Source of the DNA: Verrucomicrobiaceae bacterium
Lineage (GTDB): Bacteria > Verrucomicrobiota > Verrucomicrobiia > Verrucomicrobiales > Verrucomicrobiaceae
Assembly: GCA_027487315.1 (NCBI GenBank)
Contig: JAIYDW010000182.1
Location: 1-38,884, forward strand
Length of the DNA stretch: 38,884 bases
Direction of reading: 5' to 3'
Shown piece after piece: positions 15,809 through 24,051 of the stretch. The translations under genes were made by a program, and so were the position numbers. The first letter of the stretch is position 1. Every line of letters begins with the position of its first letter. The notes under the pieces were generated by a model that worked only from the letters and a program-made list of their open reading frames with translations, was not told the origin of the DNA and did not search any database.

Positions 15809-17431
15809 TCACTTCACCGGCACTTCCAGCACCTGCTTATCCGCCAGCAAACGCTCCCGCAGTTTCGCATAACTCACGCTTTGCACGGAGGTGGCAGCTT
15901 CCATCGACATCACGGCGGCGGTGGCTGCGGATTGCGCGGCGGCCATGAAAGTGAACTCGATGCGATAGGCACCGTAGGCCACGTAGCTCGATGACGGGCA
16001 GGTGGGACTGAGGAGATTGGTGCATTCGGAGGCCTTGGGAATGAGGCAGCGATACGGGATGCCGCAGGGGATCCAGTCGGGCTCTTTGGAGACATTGAAG
16101 ACCGCGCCTTCATTCCACACGCGGCCGTCCTTCACGAGGCAACGAGCGCTGTGAAAGTCCGGCGGCCACCAGATCATGCCGACGCTGTCGTTCACGGGCT
16201 CGGGGTTGGTATTGCGAAGCTGCGCCTCGGTCAAAACGAAGTCACCGATCATGCGGCGGCCGTTGCGGACGTAAAAGGCACGCGGCCAGCCGCCGTTGTC
16301 GGTGAACTCATCTTTGCACAATCCCCACGCGGTCCAGGCCTCGCACTGCTTCGCGGGCACGGACTCGTCATGCGCCATGAACCAATACAAGCCCTGCATG
16401 TAATCGCGGCTCTCACGCAGCATCGCGTCGCGCTTGGCGTAGCTGGCGATGGGGTAGCGATGGTTCCATCCAGTAAAATTCGACGCCAGTGAGTGCCAGG
16501 TGCCGGGGTCGGTCTTGCCATTCGGCACCGCAGCATGCGGCGGACTGATGACGCCGCCCACGGCGAGGTAGCGCCGCTGCATCTCGTAGTGCGCCGGATT
16601 GTAGCTCGCGGGTTTTTCGAAGGGGAGTCGGTTCTTCGGGTCCTTTGTGAGGCAAAGGCGGAAGCAGTAGCCCTGGATGCTTTCGTCCGCCGCGCCGTGC
16701 TCGCCGAGCGGCGTGTCCTGCACGCCAAAGATCAGGCCGCTCTTCGCATCGCCCTGCGTCACATAGGGATCGATGGGTTTGTCGTGCTGCTTGTGCGTGG
16801 TGTCCGTGCGGATGCCGTTGTTCGTCTCGCCATACTTCGCATTGCCCTCGCGCCCCACGGCAAAGCTCAGGCCCGCGAACGCCAGCAGATCGCCCTCATA
16901 GGTCGCGTCGATGAACATCTTGGCCTTCACCTCGGCCCCACTTTCAAAATGCAGCGCCATGATGCGCGTGCCGTCCTTGGTCACGCCGTTCGTTTCCTTC
17001 AAACGATGCCCGCGCAGCACGGTGACGCCCGCTTCTTTCACCCACGCCTCCCAAACCGCCTCCGCCACATGCGGCTCAAAGCGCCACAGCGACGTGTTCT
17101 TGCCCTTGGCCGCCAGCATCGCCTCAAACGCCTCCGAGCGACCATACTGCGCACTCACGCGACGATAAAACTCCAACGCCAGCCCACCCACCGCCGGGCT
17201 GTTCTGAAACGGCTGGTTGTCGATGTCCGTGCCGCCCAGTCCCTCGACGCTCATACCCCCCAGATGCCGCCCCGCCTCCACCAGCACCACCTTCTTCCCC
17301 ATCTTCACCCCCTGCACCGCCGCAATGACTCCCGCGCTGGTGCCGCCGTAGATGCAGAGATCGGTTTCAGCCGGCGCTGCGGAGACCGAAAACGTGAAAC
17401 AAGCGAAAAAAGCGAGAAAGAGGGACTTCAT
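15809..17431 (-). CDS. Secreted FAD-dependent oxidoreductase
   Basis: A 540-residue protein from the ATG at 17431, giving the signal peptide MKSLFLAFFACFTFSVSAA. An upstream frame extension to 17530 lacks a signal and is probably untranslated. A Rossmann nucleotide-binding segment follows at once: CIYGGTSAGVIAAVQG (26-41) and VVLVEAG, then LGGMSVEGLGGTDID near 57-71. FIDATYEGDLLAFAG near 180 is the conserved FAD-contact block of the FAD_oxidored (PF12831) family. The family is frequent in polysaccharide-degrading members of the Planctomycetes-Verrucomicrobia group and may oxidise sugars or uronates; the substrate cannot be read from sequence. It is the last gene of the minus-strand glycan cluster, 108 bases after the SGNH gene. 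Confidence 0.92.
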   Translation of the reverse strand: MKSLFLAFFACFTFSVSAAPAETDLCIYGGTSAGVIAAVQGVKMGKKVVLVEAGRHLGGMSVEGLGGTDIDNQPFQNSPAVGGLALEFYRRVSAQYGRSEAFEAMLAAKGKNTSLWRFEPHVAEAVWEAWVKEAGVTVLRGHRLKETNGVTKDGTRIMALHFESGAEVKAKMFIDATYEGDLLAFAGLSFAVGREGNAKYGETNNGIRTDTTHKQHDKPIDPYVTQGDAKSGLIFGVQDTPLGEHGAADESIQGYCFRLCLTKDPKNRLPFEKPASYNPAHYEMQRRYLAVGGVISPPHAAVPNGKTDPGTWHSLASNFTGWNHRYPIASYAKRDAMLRESRDYMQGLYWFMAHDESVPAKQCEAWTAWGLCKDEFTDNGGWPRAFYVRNGRRMIGDFVLTEAQLRNTNPEPVNDSVGMIWWPPDFHSARCLVKDGRVWNEGAVFNVSKEPDWIPCGIPYRCLIPKASECTNLLSPTCPSSSYVAYGAYRIEFTFMAAAQSAATAAVMSMEAATSVQSVSYAKLRERLLADKQVLEVPVK

Positions 17432-17539
17432 GAGGTTTCTTGAATAGGTGCCCCAAAGCCCGATTTGGACAACGAAATTGCCGCGCATGCCCGGCGAGAC
17501 CTCCCAGCGATTCGAGCCGACGTTTGGCACACGAAGCGA

Positions 17540-18313
17540 TCAGCGCTGCCCCTCGGCCTTGTTCATCATCTCATGCAACTTGTCCGCGAAAAGCCGCCCC
17601 AGATCGACTTGGCCCTGCGCGGTAAAGTGGACCTCGTCGTCACCGACTTGGAGGGTATCGCAATCGACGAACTCCGCGCTGGTTTCCTGCGCTTGGCGAA
17701 CCAAAGGGGCGAAGGGAAACTTGTCCTTCGGCTGGCCGGCACGCAGACGGCTGCATGCGAAGAGCAGATTGGGCGTTTGCAGATCTTTCCGCGCGGCTTG
17801 GATGAAGGCTTGTAGATTGGCGGCATACGCCTCGGCCTTCTTCGAGTCCTTCGAATCACCGGAGCCTTGCACCATGATCAGACCGATGATCAGGATCGGA
17901 CGCACCTTGCGAGCGGCTTCCACTTTGCGAATGAGTTCCCAGTAAAGCGAATCCGGCGTCGCGGGCGACCACACGGTATCGAGGCTGGTGCCATGCGACG
18001 AATGCTTGATGATGCCGATCTGCCGCTTGAGCTTCTCGCTCATGCTCGCAGCAAAAGACACCTCGGAGCCGAAGCCTCGCTTGTTCACCTTCTCCGGCGA
18101 CACCGGCAGCCACTGCGTCCCATCAAAGAACAACGCGTTGGTTTGCTCAGCCTTCAGATCCTGGGGCAGTGCCTCCAACTTCGAGCGACCACCGCTCATG
18201 TTGCTGCCACCAGCGAAGATGAAGACGGGCAAAGGATCGTCCGTAGCGAGTAGTGACGTCTGAATGCCGAGGATCGAAAGCAGTAGAGAGAGGAGTTTGG
18301 AAATTCGGTTCAT
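17540..18313 (-). CDS. Secreted sialate O-acetylesterase-like SGNH protein
   Basis: A 257-residue protein with a signal peptide (hydrophobic residues about 6-22, cleavage near LLAT). Block I is PVFIFAGGSNMSGG (about 29-42), related to the usual GQSNMxG of the SASA/CE6 carbohydrate esterases, with Gly in place of Gln. The GFGSEVSFA segment (about 80-88) and the Ser/His-rich IKHSSHGTSLDTVW (about 101-114) are typical of the family. The motif normally written W-x-Q-G-E-x-D appears as MVQGSGDS, lacking the Glu. The C-terminal catalytic pair is DEVHFTAQGQ. It would remove acetyl groups from sugars, but the altered motifs leave activity uncertain. Its ATG overlaps the stop of the gene remnant upstream (TGATG), showing inherited translational coupling. 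Confidence 0.87.
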   Translation of the reverse strand: MNRISKLLSLLLSILGIQTSLLATDDPLPVFIFAGGSNMSGGRSKLEALPQDLKAEQTNALFFDGTQWLPVSPEKVNKRGFGSEVSFAASMSEKLKRQIGIIKHSSHGTSLDTVWSPATPDSLYWELIRKVEAARKVRPILIIGLIMVQGSGDSKDSKKAEAYAANLQAFIQAARKDLQTPNLLFACSRLRAGQPKDKFPFAPLVRQAQETSAEFVDCDTLQVGDDEVHFTAQGQVDLGRLFADKLHEMMNKAEGQR

Positions 18314-18456
18314 CAGGGTTGGGTTGTTGTAGCGATCACATGGACGTCATCAATCTCGATGCCTTTCTCGTCGCCGTTTTGCATCCTCAGCAGCTTGCGC
18401 TTGCCTGCGTTGAATTTCGCCCGGCTGAACGCGGGTATGGAATCAACGACTCCGTC
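18313..18456 (-). pseudogene. Orphan C-terminal remnant of a lost secreted protein
   Basis: In the frame ending with the TGA at 18313-18315, about 48 residues read as normal protein: VDGVVDSIPAFSRAKF..., then KRKLLRMQNGDEKG and IEIDDVHVIATTTQP. There is no start codon or upstream body; the frame runs straight into the 3' end of the sulfatase gene, shifted by one base. The IDDVHV ending resembles the close of LamG-like beta-sandwich domains, but this is too short to assign. Its stop overlaps the ATG of the SGNH gene, so a complete gene once stood here in the operon. A deletion that also removed the sulfatase tail explains the arrangement. Confidence 0.6.
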
Positions 18457-19993
18457 CACGCGCAATGTCCGCCTTCAGCGCGGCGAAGAGTTCCTTCGCT
18501 TTGTCGGGCTCTTGCGTGAAGACGTTCGTGGCTTCGCCGGGATCGGTGCGGAGGTTGTAGAGTTGGAACTTTTCAGTGGGGCCTTTGCCGGTGGTTTCGA
18601 CGATGGCGTCAGGCGTGATTGTGCCGTCCTTCACGGTATAGATCCAGGAGGGCAGAATGAGTTTCCAGTCGCCATCGCGGATGGCGAGCGTGTAGGAGCC
18701 GTAGTTCACGTGGACTATGCCGTTGCGAATGGGTTGCGCGGGTTTCTCGCCGCGCAGCAGCGGTGAGATGTCGAAGCTGTCCTCGCCGGCATCGTTCGGG
18801 AGTTTTTCACCGAGCAGCGCCGCGATGGTGGCCATCATGTCGCTGAAGCAGATCAACTCGTCGCATGAGCTGCCTGCTTGGATCTGCCCCGGCCAGCTCG
18901 CGATGAAGGGCATGCGATGTCCGGCTTCGGTGAGTGCGCCTTTCATGCCATTCCACGGACCGGCGGCGCGGTGGCCGAACTTCTCGATGTCTTGCGGATA
19001 CCAGACGGGACCGTTGTCGCTGGAGAAGACGATGAGCGTGTTGTCCCGCAGCTTCAGCTTGTCCAAAGTGGTCATCACCTGGCCGATCATGGCGTCCACG
19101 TTCATCACATAGTCGCCATATTGACCCGCGCTGCTCTTGCCTTTGAACTCGCTCGCAGTCGCCCACGGCGCATGAGGCGCGGGGATGGCGTAGTAGAGGA
19201 AGAAGGGGGCACTGTTCTTGGTTCCCTGTTCTTGGTTCTTGGTTCTTTTCTCGAGCCAGGCATCCGCCTTGCCGGCGATGGTGGAGAGATAGCCTTCGAA
19301 CTTCCATCCTGGTGCCGCGAGGCCTTTGCGCCAGTGTGCGCCTTGCGTCTCGGGATTCGTCACGCCTTCGCCGGGATGGTCTTCGATGGTCTCCGTCGGT
19401 GCGACGACGAAACGTTTGTTCTCGATGAACGCATACGGTGCCTGTTCCGGTGCATCGAAGCCGAAGTAGTCATCGAAGCCAAAGTCCACGGGCGACATCT
19501 TCAGCGTGCCATCCGCCTGAGCGGTCGTGGACATGCCCTGATGCCACTTGCCGACGCAAGCCGTCGCATAGCCCTGCCGCTTCATCAGCGTGGCGAGGTT
19601 CAAGCGCTGCGGCTCCGACTGGAGCATCGGCAGCGGGAAATGCAGCACCTCGTGACCGTTGCGGGTCGTTTTTTTGGCGTCCTTGGAGTTCCATGTGCGA
19701 TACGGCATCCGTCCCGTGAGCAGGCTATACCGGCTCGGCACACAAATGGACGCCCCCGCATGAGCATTCGTGAACTTCATGCCCTCCCCCGCGAGCTTGT
19801 CGATGTTCGGCGTCGCGATCTTCGACTGCGGATTGAAGCACTGCGGATCGCCCCAGCCCATATCATCGACGAGGATGATGAGGACGTTGGGCCGTGACGC
19901 AGGCACTCCTGCCTGCGGTGTTCCTGAAGCGCCATGCAGAACGGCCAGCGGCGCGAGAAGCAGAGCCGTGATGAGTGAGAGGATGTGTTTCAT
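18443..19993 (-). CDS. Secreted sulfatase, type I, with shortened C-terminus
   Basis: A 516-residue protein with a signal peptide (MKHILSLITALLLAPLAVLHGA). Sulfatase features: VLIILVDDMGWGDP near 38-50, the formylglycine motif ICVPSRYSLLTGR with C84, GKWHQGM near 150, and IVFSSDNGPVW near 320. It stops at ADIARGRSR, whereas the sulfatase at 14169-15752 continues from its GRS with TPGAPQKND and a tail. The missing end coincides with the gene remnant at 18313-18456. A Gln/Lys/Asn insert (RTKNQEQGTKNS) in the middle is encoded by five tandem heptanucleotides (19214-19248). Its start overlaps the stop of the beta-helix gene upstream by four bases (ATGA). It probably desulfates the same glycan attacked by the beta-helix proteins. 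Confidence 0.93.
   Translation of the reverse strand: MKHILSLITALLLAPLAVLHGASGTPQAGVPASRPNVLIILVDDMGWGDPQCFNPQSKIATPNIDKLAGEGMKFTNAHAGASICVPSRYSLLTGRMPYRTWNSKDAKKTTRNGHEVLHFPLPMLQSEPQRLNLATLMKRQGYATACVGKWHQGMSTTAQADGTLKMSPVDFGFDDYFGFDAPEQAPYAFIENKRFVVAPTETIEDHPGEGVTNPETQGAHWRKGLAAPGWKFEGYLSTIAGKADAWLEKRTKNQEQGTKNSAPFFLYYAIPAPHAPWATASEFKGKSSAGQYGDYVMNVDAMIGQVMTTLDKLKLRDNTLIVFSSDNGPVWYPQDIEKFGHRAAGPWNGMKGALTEAGHRMPFIASWPGQIQAGSSCDELICFSDMMATIAALLGEKLPNDAGEDSFDISPLLRGEKPAQPIRNGIVHVNYGSYTLAIRDGDWKLILPSWIYTVKDGTITPDAIVETTGKGPTEKFQLYNLRTDPGEATNVFTQEPDKAKELFAALKADIARGRSR
19214..19248. repeat. Five-unit heptanucleotide tandem repeat inside the sulfatase gene
   Basis: On the + strand the units are GTTCTTG, GTTCCCT, GTTCTTG, GTTCTTG, GTTCTTT. 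Seven is not a multiple of three, so gain or loss of one unit would shift the reading frame of the sulfatase. The encoded residues fall between the ADAWLEK helix and the FFLYYAIPAPHAPW strand, apparently a surface loop. Confidence 0.85.
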
Positions 19994-21942
19994 TTCGCTT
20001 TTGAGTTTGTCTTTGGCACATCTTGGAGCTGGTTGCCATCCAGCGTGATCTCTTTCGTTGCTTCCAGACCGACTACGCGGCTTTTACTCGTGGAATCGAG
20101 CTGAGTGTGGTTTTCGGGATCGGTGAGGGTGTTGCCTTTTAAGGTCACACGGGTGCTGTGGCGGAGGAGGATGGCTTGGCGGTCGGTTTCGTCGTCGGGT
20201 CGGGCGAGGAGGGTGGCGCGGACGGGGGAGTCGATGACGTTGTTTTCGATGCGAGAGTCTTGGATGCCGATGAGGTTCATGGCGGGGCCGCCGCTACGGG
20301 TGATCGTGTTGCCGGTGATGATGAGGCGCTCGATGGGTGGGGTGCCGAAGCCGCCTTGCGCATTGTGCGCGTGCGCCTCGATGGCGGGCTGATGGGGGCG
20401 TGAGCTGACATCAATAAAAGTGTTGTCGGTGATGGTGATGTCGCTGGGGATGCCGCCGACGAGGCCCATGCCGGTGTTGAGGCTGATGTTGCTACCCATG
20501 CGGGTGAAGGTGCAGCCACGCACGAGGCCGGGGCCGGACATGATGAGCAGGCGCTGGAAGTTGTCCTCCCAGCGGCAGTTTTGCACCACCCAGCCCGCGC
20601 ATTCGTGGTCGAGCCACTCGGCCTGCGCTTCGGCAAAGGGCGTGGCGTCTTGATCGAGGGTGAGTTGGTAATCGTGGTGCGAGATGAGCTTCGCCTCGCC
20701 GAGCAAAGCCCCGTTTTTGCGATGGATGAAGCGCAAGCGGTCGCCAGCACGGGCGTTGCGCAGCGTGGGAAGCAGCGCGCCATTGATCTCCAGAGTGACC
20801 TGTTTGCCGGACACGGATTTCACCTTGCCCCAGATGCCGTGGAAGTTCTGCAAATCATCGGCGGTGTGGCGGATGGTGACGTTGTCCATCACGCAGCCGT
20901 AGCGCGTGGAACGGCACAGGAAGCCGTCCGCGCCTTTCCATTGGCTGGTGCCGGGTCGCGGGCCGAAGTAGCAGTCTTTCCACAGATGCGCACCATCGCC
21001 GCCGCTCTCGCTGGGGCCGCCTTTGGCCACATAAACGCTGACGCCGTGCAGGGTGATGTTCGCTGAATCATCCAGCACGATGGCCCCCGCGCCGGTGTAG
21101 AGGCAGGAAAGGCCGTCGCCCACGCGCACCACGCCGAGGTCGCCATAGGCACGCTCCCAGTTCGCATCGTGAAGGCGCTCCATGAGCTGCGGTTCGAGCA
21201 TGTTCACCCAGTAACGCCCGCCATCGGAAGGTGTGATGTCTTTGTAGCGCAGCTTCCGCACACCGGCCTGCATGTCGTAGAGCGGCACGCAGAAGCGGCC
21301 GTCGCTCTTGAAGGGAAACAAGCGTTGCTCATCGGCCCCTTTGTAGCTCGTGGGCACCACCACACCGGGCGAGGGCTGGATCTCAAAGCGATTGCCCTCG
21401 CGGTCGATGCGCGTGATGCGGCCCTCGATGCAGCCGCGTGTGCCGCGATCAATGATCGCACCACGAAGGACGATGTTGCGGCAGTTGCGAAAGCCCACGC
21501 AGCGATGCCCCGGCGGCATTTGCTTGTCATCCAGGTCGAACCAAAACGTCGCGCCCGTAGCATCGATCACAAAGGGATGCTCGGCATCGCGCTGCAGGTT
21601 CTCAAAGCCGAGCGGGTAAATCACCTTCGCCCCCTGCCAGCGCTCCTGGCCGAAGCGATAGTCCCCCGGCGGGATGCGCACACTCTCCGCACCGCTTTCA
21701 AACGCCTTCATCACCATCGGCATCACGCCTTTTCCCAGCTCCCGCTGCGCCTCCTTCTCCGCCTCGGTGAACTGCGGCCCGGCGGGCAGGTCAAAACCGA
21801 AGCGATACTCCGCCGGCGGTGGTGACTTGGATTCCAAGATCACGCGTTGATGCGGCGAGAGGTGATCGCGAGCATCGGCTCCAAAAAGCGAAACCGGAGA
21901 CGCGAGAAAAAATGAGCCAAAGAGGATCAGCAAAGGTTTCAT
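19990..21942 (-). CDS. Secreted right-handed beta-helix protein, paralog A
   Basis: A 650-residue protein starting at the ATG at 21942 (MKPLLILFGSFFLASPVSLFGA, a good signal peptide; the in-frame ATG at 21954 is possible). The N-terminal block PPAEYRFGFDLPAGPQFTEAEK and the segment AGAESVRIPPGDYRFGQE, here with SGAESV, open the helix. Repeated coils with Asn/Val/Ile ladders follow, for example ITITDNTFID, LIITGNTITR and SRIENNVIDS (residues about 470-560), typical of parallel beta-helix polysaccharide lyases and glycosidases (Beta_helix/NosD-like). Catalytic residues cannot be named. It is clearly paralogous to 24050-25849. It is translationally coupled to the sulfatase by a 4-base overlap and follows the second beta-helix gene by 24 bases. 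Confidence 0.9.
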   Translation of the reverse strand: MKPLLILFGSFFLASPVSLFGADARDHLSPHQRVILESKSPPPAEYRFGFDLPAGPQFTEAEKEAQRELGKGVMPMVMKAFESGAESVRIPPGDYRFGQERWQGAKVIYPLGFENLQRDAEHPFVIDATGATFWFDLDDKQMPPGHRCVGFRNCRNIVLRGAIIDRGTRGCIEGRITRIDREGNRFEIQPSPGVVVPTSYKGADEQRLFPFKSDGRFCVPLYDMQAGVRKLRYKDITPSDGGRYWVNMLEPQLMERLHDANWERAYGDLGVVRVGDGLSCLYTGAGAIVLDDSANITLHGVSVYVAKGGPSESGGDGAHLWKDCYFGPRPGTSQWKGADGFLCRSTRYGCVMDNVTIRHTADDLQNFHGIWGKVKSVSGKQVTLEINGALLPTLRNARAGDRLRFIHRKNGALLGEAKLISHHDYQLTLDQDATPFAEAQAEWLDHECAGWVVQNCRWEDNFQRLLIMSGPGLVRGCTFTRMGSNISLNTGMGLVGGIPSDITITDNTFIDVSSRPHQPAIEAHAHNAQGGFGTPPIERLIITGNTITRSGGPAMNLIGIQDSRIENNVIDSPVRATLLARPDDETDRQAILLRHSTRVTLKGNTLTDPENHTQLDSTSKSRVVGLEATKEITLDGNQLQDVPKTNSKAK

Positions 21943-21966
21943 GGGGGGATTCATTTCAGTGGGAAG

Positions 21967-23907
21967 TTACGGGTTGGCTTTCACGCGATTGTCTTTGAGC
22001 ACTTCTCCAGACACCCGGACATCGGTGCAGTCCTTCAGGATCAGAGAGCGATAGCTTTCTCTCGGCTCAAAAAAGCCAGTGATGGATTCGAAGGTGTTTC
22101 CGCGCACCAACGCGCCGTGAACGTTGATCAGGGAGATGCCGGCATCTTTGGAATCGCGGATCACGTTGTCTTCGATGCGAAGGCGCTCGGAGCGGGCGGC
22201 TGGTTGTCCGGCTTCGATGCTGTGCCAGCCGCAGAGAGTGACGGTGTTTCGCCGCACGGTCACCATGTCCGCCGAGCGGGCTATCGTCTGAGGGCCTTCG
22301 GGACAGCCGAGATAGATGCCGATGCCTGCGATGTTCTCGAACGTGTTGTTCTCGATGAGCGCGCCGTAGCCTTTGAATTTCAAACCGTGCCCGCGACCAC
22401 CATTCTGCCGGTTGTTCCGATAGACGTAGCGCTGCGTGCCCTGATTGTTGCTCGCGATGGTGCTGGCTGGCAACGACGGCAGCGGTCGGTCGAGCGTGAC
22501 TTTGACTTCGTCCTTCACGCTAGTGTCCACGGTCACCGCGATGGCTTCGCCGACGGCTCGATTGGTTTTTTGATCGGCAAAACGCAAGCGGTCACCGGGA
22601 AAGATCAGCTCGTCCCAGGGCTGGATTTTCATGGTCAGCGTCGGCTCATCGTGCTGGTGCAGCAGCTCGTAGTCGAAGAAGTAGCCGGCGTTGTAGTTGT
22701 CATCGCCGAGGAGGTGAAAATCACACTGCTCGATCCACGCGGCGATGCGTCCGCCCTCCGAGGAGGCGTGACCCGCGAGCCGACAATCCGGGAAACGCGT
22801 GTCAGGCACCACATCCACATTCAGATACGCGACCTTGTCATTGCGTCCGCCATTGCCGGAAATCGCCCCCGGAGTATCGACGAGCGTGATGTCTTTGAGC
22901 ACGAGCTTGTCGTTGTTTTGGTTTTGAATGAAGCCCGGCCGGTAATGCGTGGCCGCGATCCGATCTCCGACCTGCCAATGACTGCGCTCCCAGTCGCCGC
23001 GGTCCTTTTCATCGGCCGAGCCGATGCGATACACGCCCTCGCTCAGCTTTGTCCTCGCGGTTCCTGCTCGGAAGCCTCCCGCATACTTGCCGGGGAACTT
23101 GGGATGCACCTTGATCAGGAAGGTGTTGTTCCCGCTCTCGGGCCAGTAAGTTTCCAAATCCTTCACCGGATACGACGACGGGATCGCCACCTCGATCTCG
23201 CGCGTCTCCGGCAGGACCTTCGTCACCTCCATCATGATATGGCCAGGCGTGGCCCATTTCATCGTGAGCTGCCGGAACTCGACGTTCTGACTCCCCGAGA
23301 CCTCGGAAAACAGCGTCGCGCTCACCATCGTAATGGAGGAGCCATTGCCCTCGACGCGGAATCCCGGCGCGTGATCGATTCGGAAAGCCACGCGGTCCTC
23401 CATCGGCCCCAGCGTGTAGTCACCCTTCTCAAAAGCCACCTCCACCGTGTGCCCAGCCTTGGCCGTCGCCGCAGCCTTGCGCAGCGTCTCCAGCACCATG
23501 GTGCTGTCACTGCCCTTCGCGATGGTGAACCGCTTCTCCGGCGCGACGATGGTGAAGCGAAACGTCGCCGACCACGGCCCGGCCGCGGGCTTCTGAATGC
23601 GCACCCGCCAGAAATACTCCCGCGGCTCCGTGAGGCTGACCATGGAGTAGAAACGATTCATTCCGCCACCGATCACATCCGTGGCGAGCACCCTCCGAAA
23701 ATCCGAATCCGCCGCAATCTGAATCTCACACTCCGGCTGATCATCGAGCGTCATCTCCGGGCCGCGCCATTGGAAATGCGGATGGTAGTTGATGAGCTTC
23801 TCGCCATTCGCAGGCTCGAAGGGTTCGAGATGACTGCCTCCGCCAGCAGCGTGGAGTGTGGCCAACGGTGCGATGATGAGGGCGATAACGAGGAGGTGTC
23901 TGAGCAT
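21967..23907 (-). CDS. Secreted beta-helix protein with N-terminal fibronectin-like domain
   Basis: A 646-residue protein from the ATG at 23907 (MLRHLLVIALIIAPLATLHAA). The open frame reaches 24048 but the extra part is encoded by a palindromic repeat and is probably untranslated. Residues about 25-130 form an Ig/FnIII-like domain (PANGEKLINYHPHFQWRG, CEIQIAADSDFRRVL, YFWRVRIQ, PWSATFRFTI), as at the N-terminus of several polysaccharide lyases. Residues about 140-640 are a parallel beta-helix with coils such as GALIENNTFENIAGIGIYLG and LRIEDNVIRDSKDAGISLIN. Overall layout suggests a polysaccharide lyase or glycosidase of the Beta_helix superfamily. It is diverged from the other two but stands between them in the operon. 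Confidence 0.9.
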   Translation of the reverse strand: MLRHLLVIALIIAPLATLHAAGGGSHLEPFEPANGEKLINYHPHFQWRGPEMTLDDQPECEIQIAADSDFRRVLATDVIGGGMNRFYSMVSLTEPREYFWRVRIQKPAAGPWSATFRFTIVAPEKRFTIAKGSDSTMVLETLRKAAATAKAGHTVEVAFEKGDYTLGPMEDRVAFRIDHAPGFRVEGNGSSITMVSATLFSEVSGSQNVEFRQLTMKWATPGHIMMEVTKVLPETREIEVAIPSSYPVKDLETYWPESGNNTFLIKVHPKFPGKYAGGFRAGTARTKLSEGVYRIGSADEKDRGDWERSHWQVGDRIAATHYRPGFIQNQNNDKLVLKDITLVDTPGAISGNGGRNDKVAYLNVDVVPDTRFPDCRLAGHASSEGGRIAAWIEQCDFHLLGDDNYNAGYFFDYELLHQHDEPTLTMKIQPWDELIFPGDRLRFADQKTNRAVGEAIAVTVDTSVKDEVKVTLDRPLPSLPASTIASNNQGTQRYVYRNNRQNGGRGHGLKFKGYGALIENNTFENIAGIGIYLGCPEGPQTIARSADMVTVRRNTVTLCGWHSIEAGQPAARSERLRIEDNVIRDSKDAGISLINVHGALVRGNTFESITGFFEPRESYRSLILKDCTDVRVSGEVLKDNRVKANP

Positions 23908-23970
23908 GCTTAGTAAACGGACAAGCAGGAACAAACTATGGCAACAAAATGCGAACGAAAGGCCGAAAGG

Positions 23971-24051
23971 AAAGTGGCTGTGGGTTCGCTTCGCGGCTTC
24001 GCAGTAGCCGCATCTGATGGCGAATGATTCGGCTAAAGCCGAAGCCACTTT
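23971..24051. repeat. REP/BIME-like palindromic element, copy A
   Basis: The element runs from AAAGTGGCT to AGCCACTTT. The right hairpin TTCGGCT-AA-AGCCGAA is at 24028-24043. The left hairpin is longer and different, GCGGCT-TCGCAGT-AGCCGC at 23993-24011, making this copy 81 bases instead of about 62. Its last bases supply the TAA stop of the beta-helix gene at 24050. It separates that gene from the next one, so it could mark an RNA processing or attenuation point in the operon. Confidence 0.85.

Noticed and set aside
22117-23913. A 598-residue open frame antisense to the beta-helix gene
   Set aside because: It mirrors the third-position bias of the real gene, has no signal, domain or ribosome-binding site, and the minus-strand product has a signal peptide and a clear fold.
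23908-24048. N-terminal extension of the middle beta-helix protein
   Set aside because: The extra residues are encoded by the palindromic repeat, and a typical signal peptide begins at the ATG at 23907.
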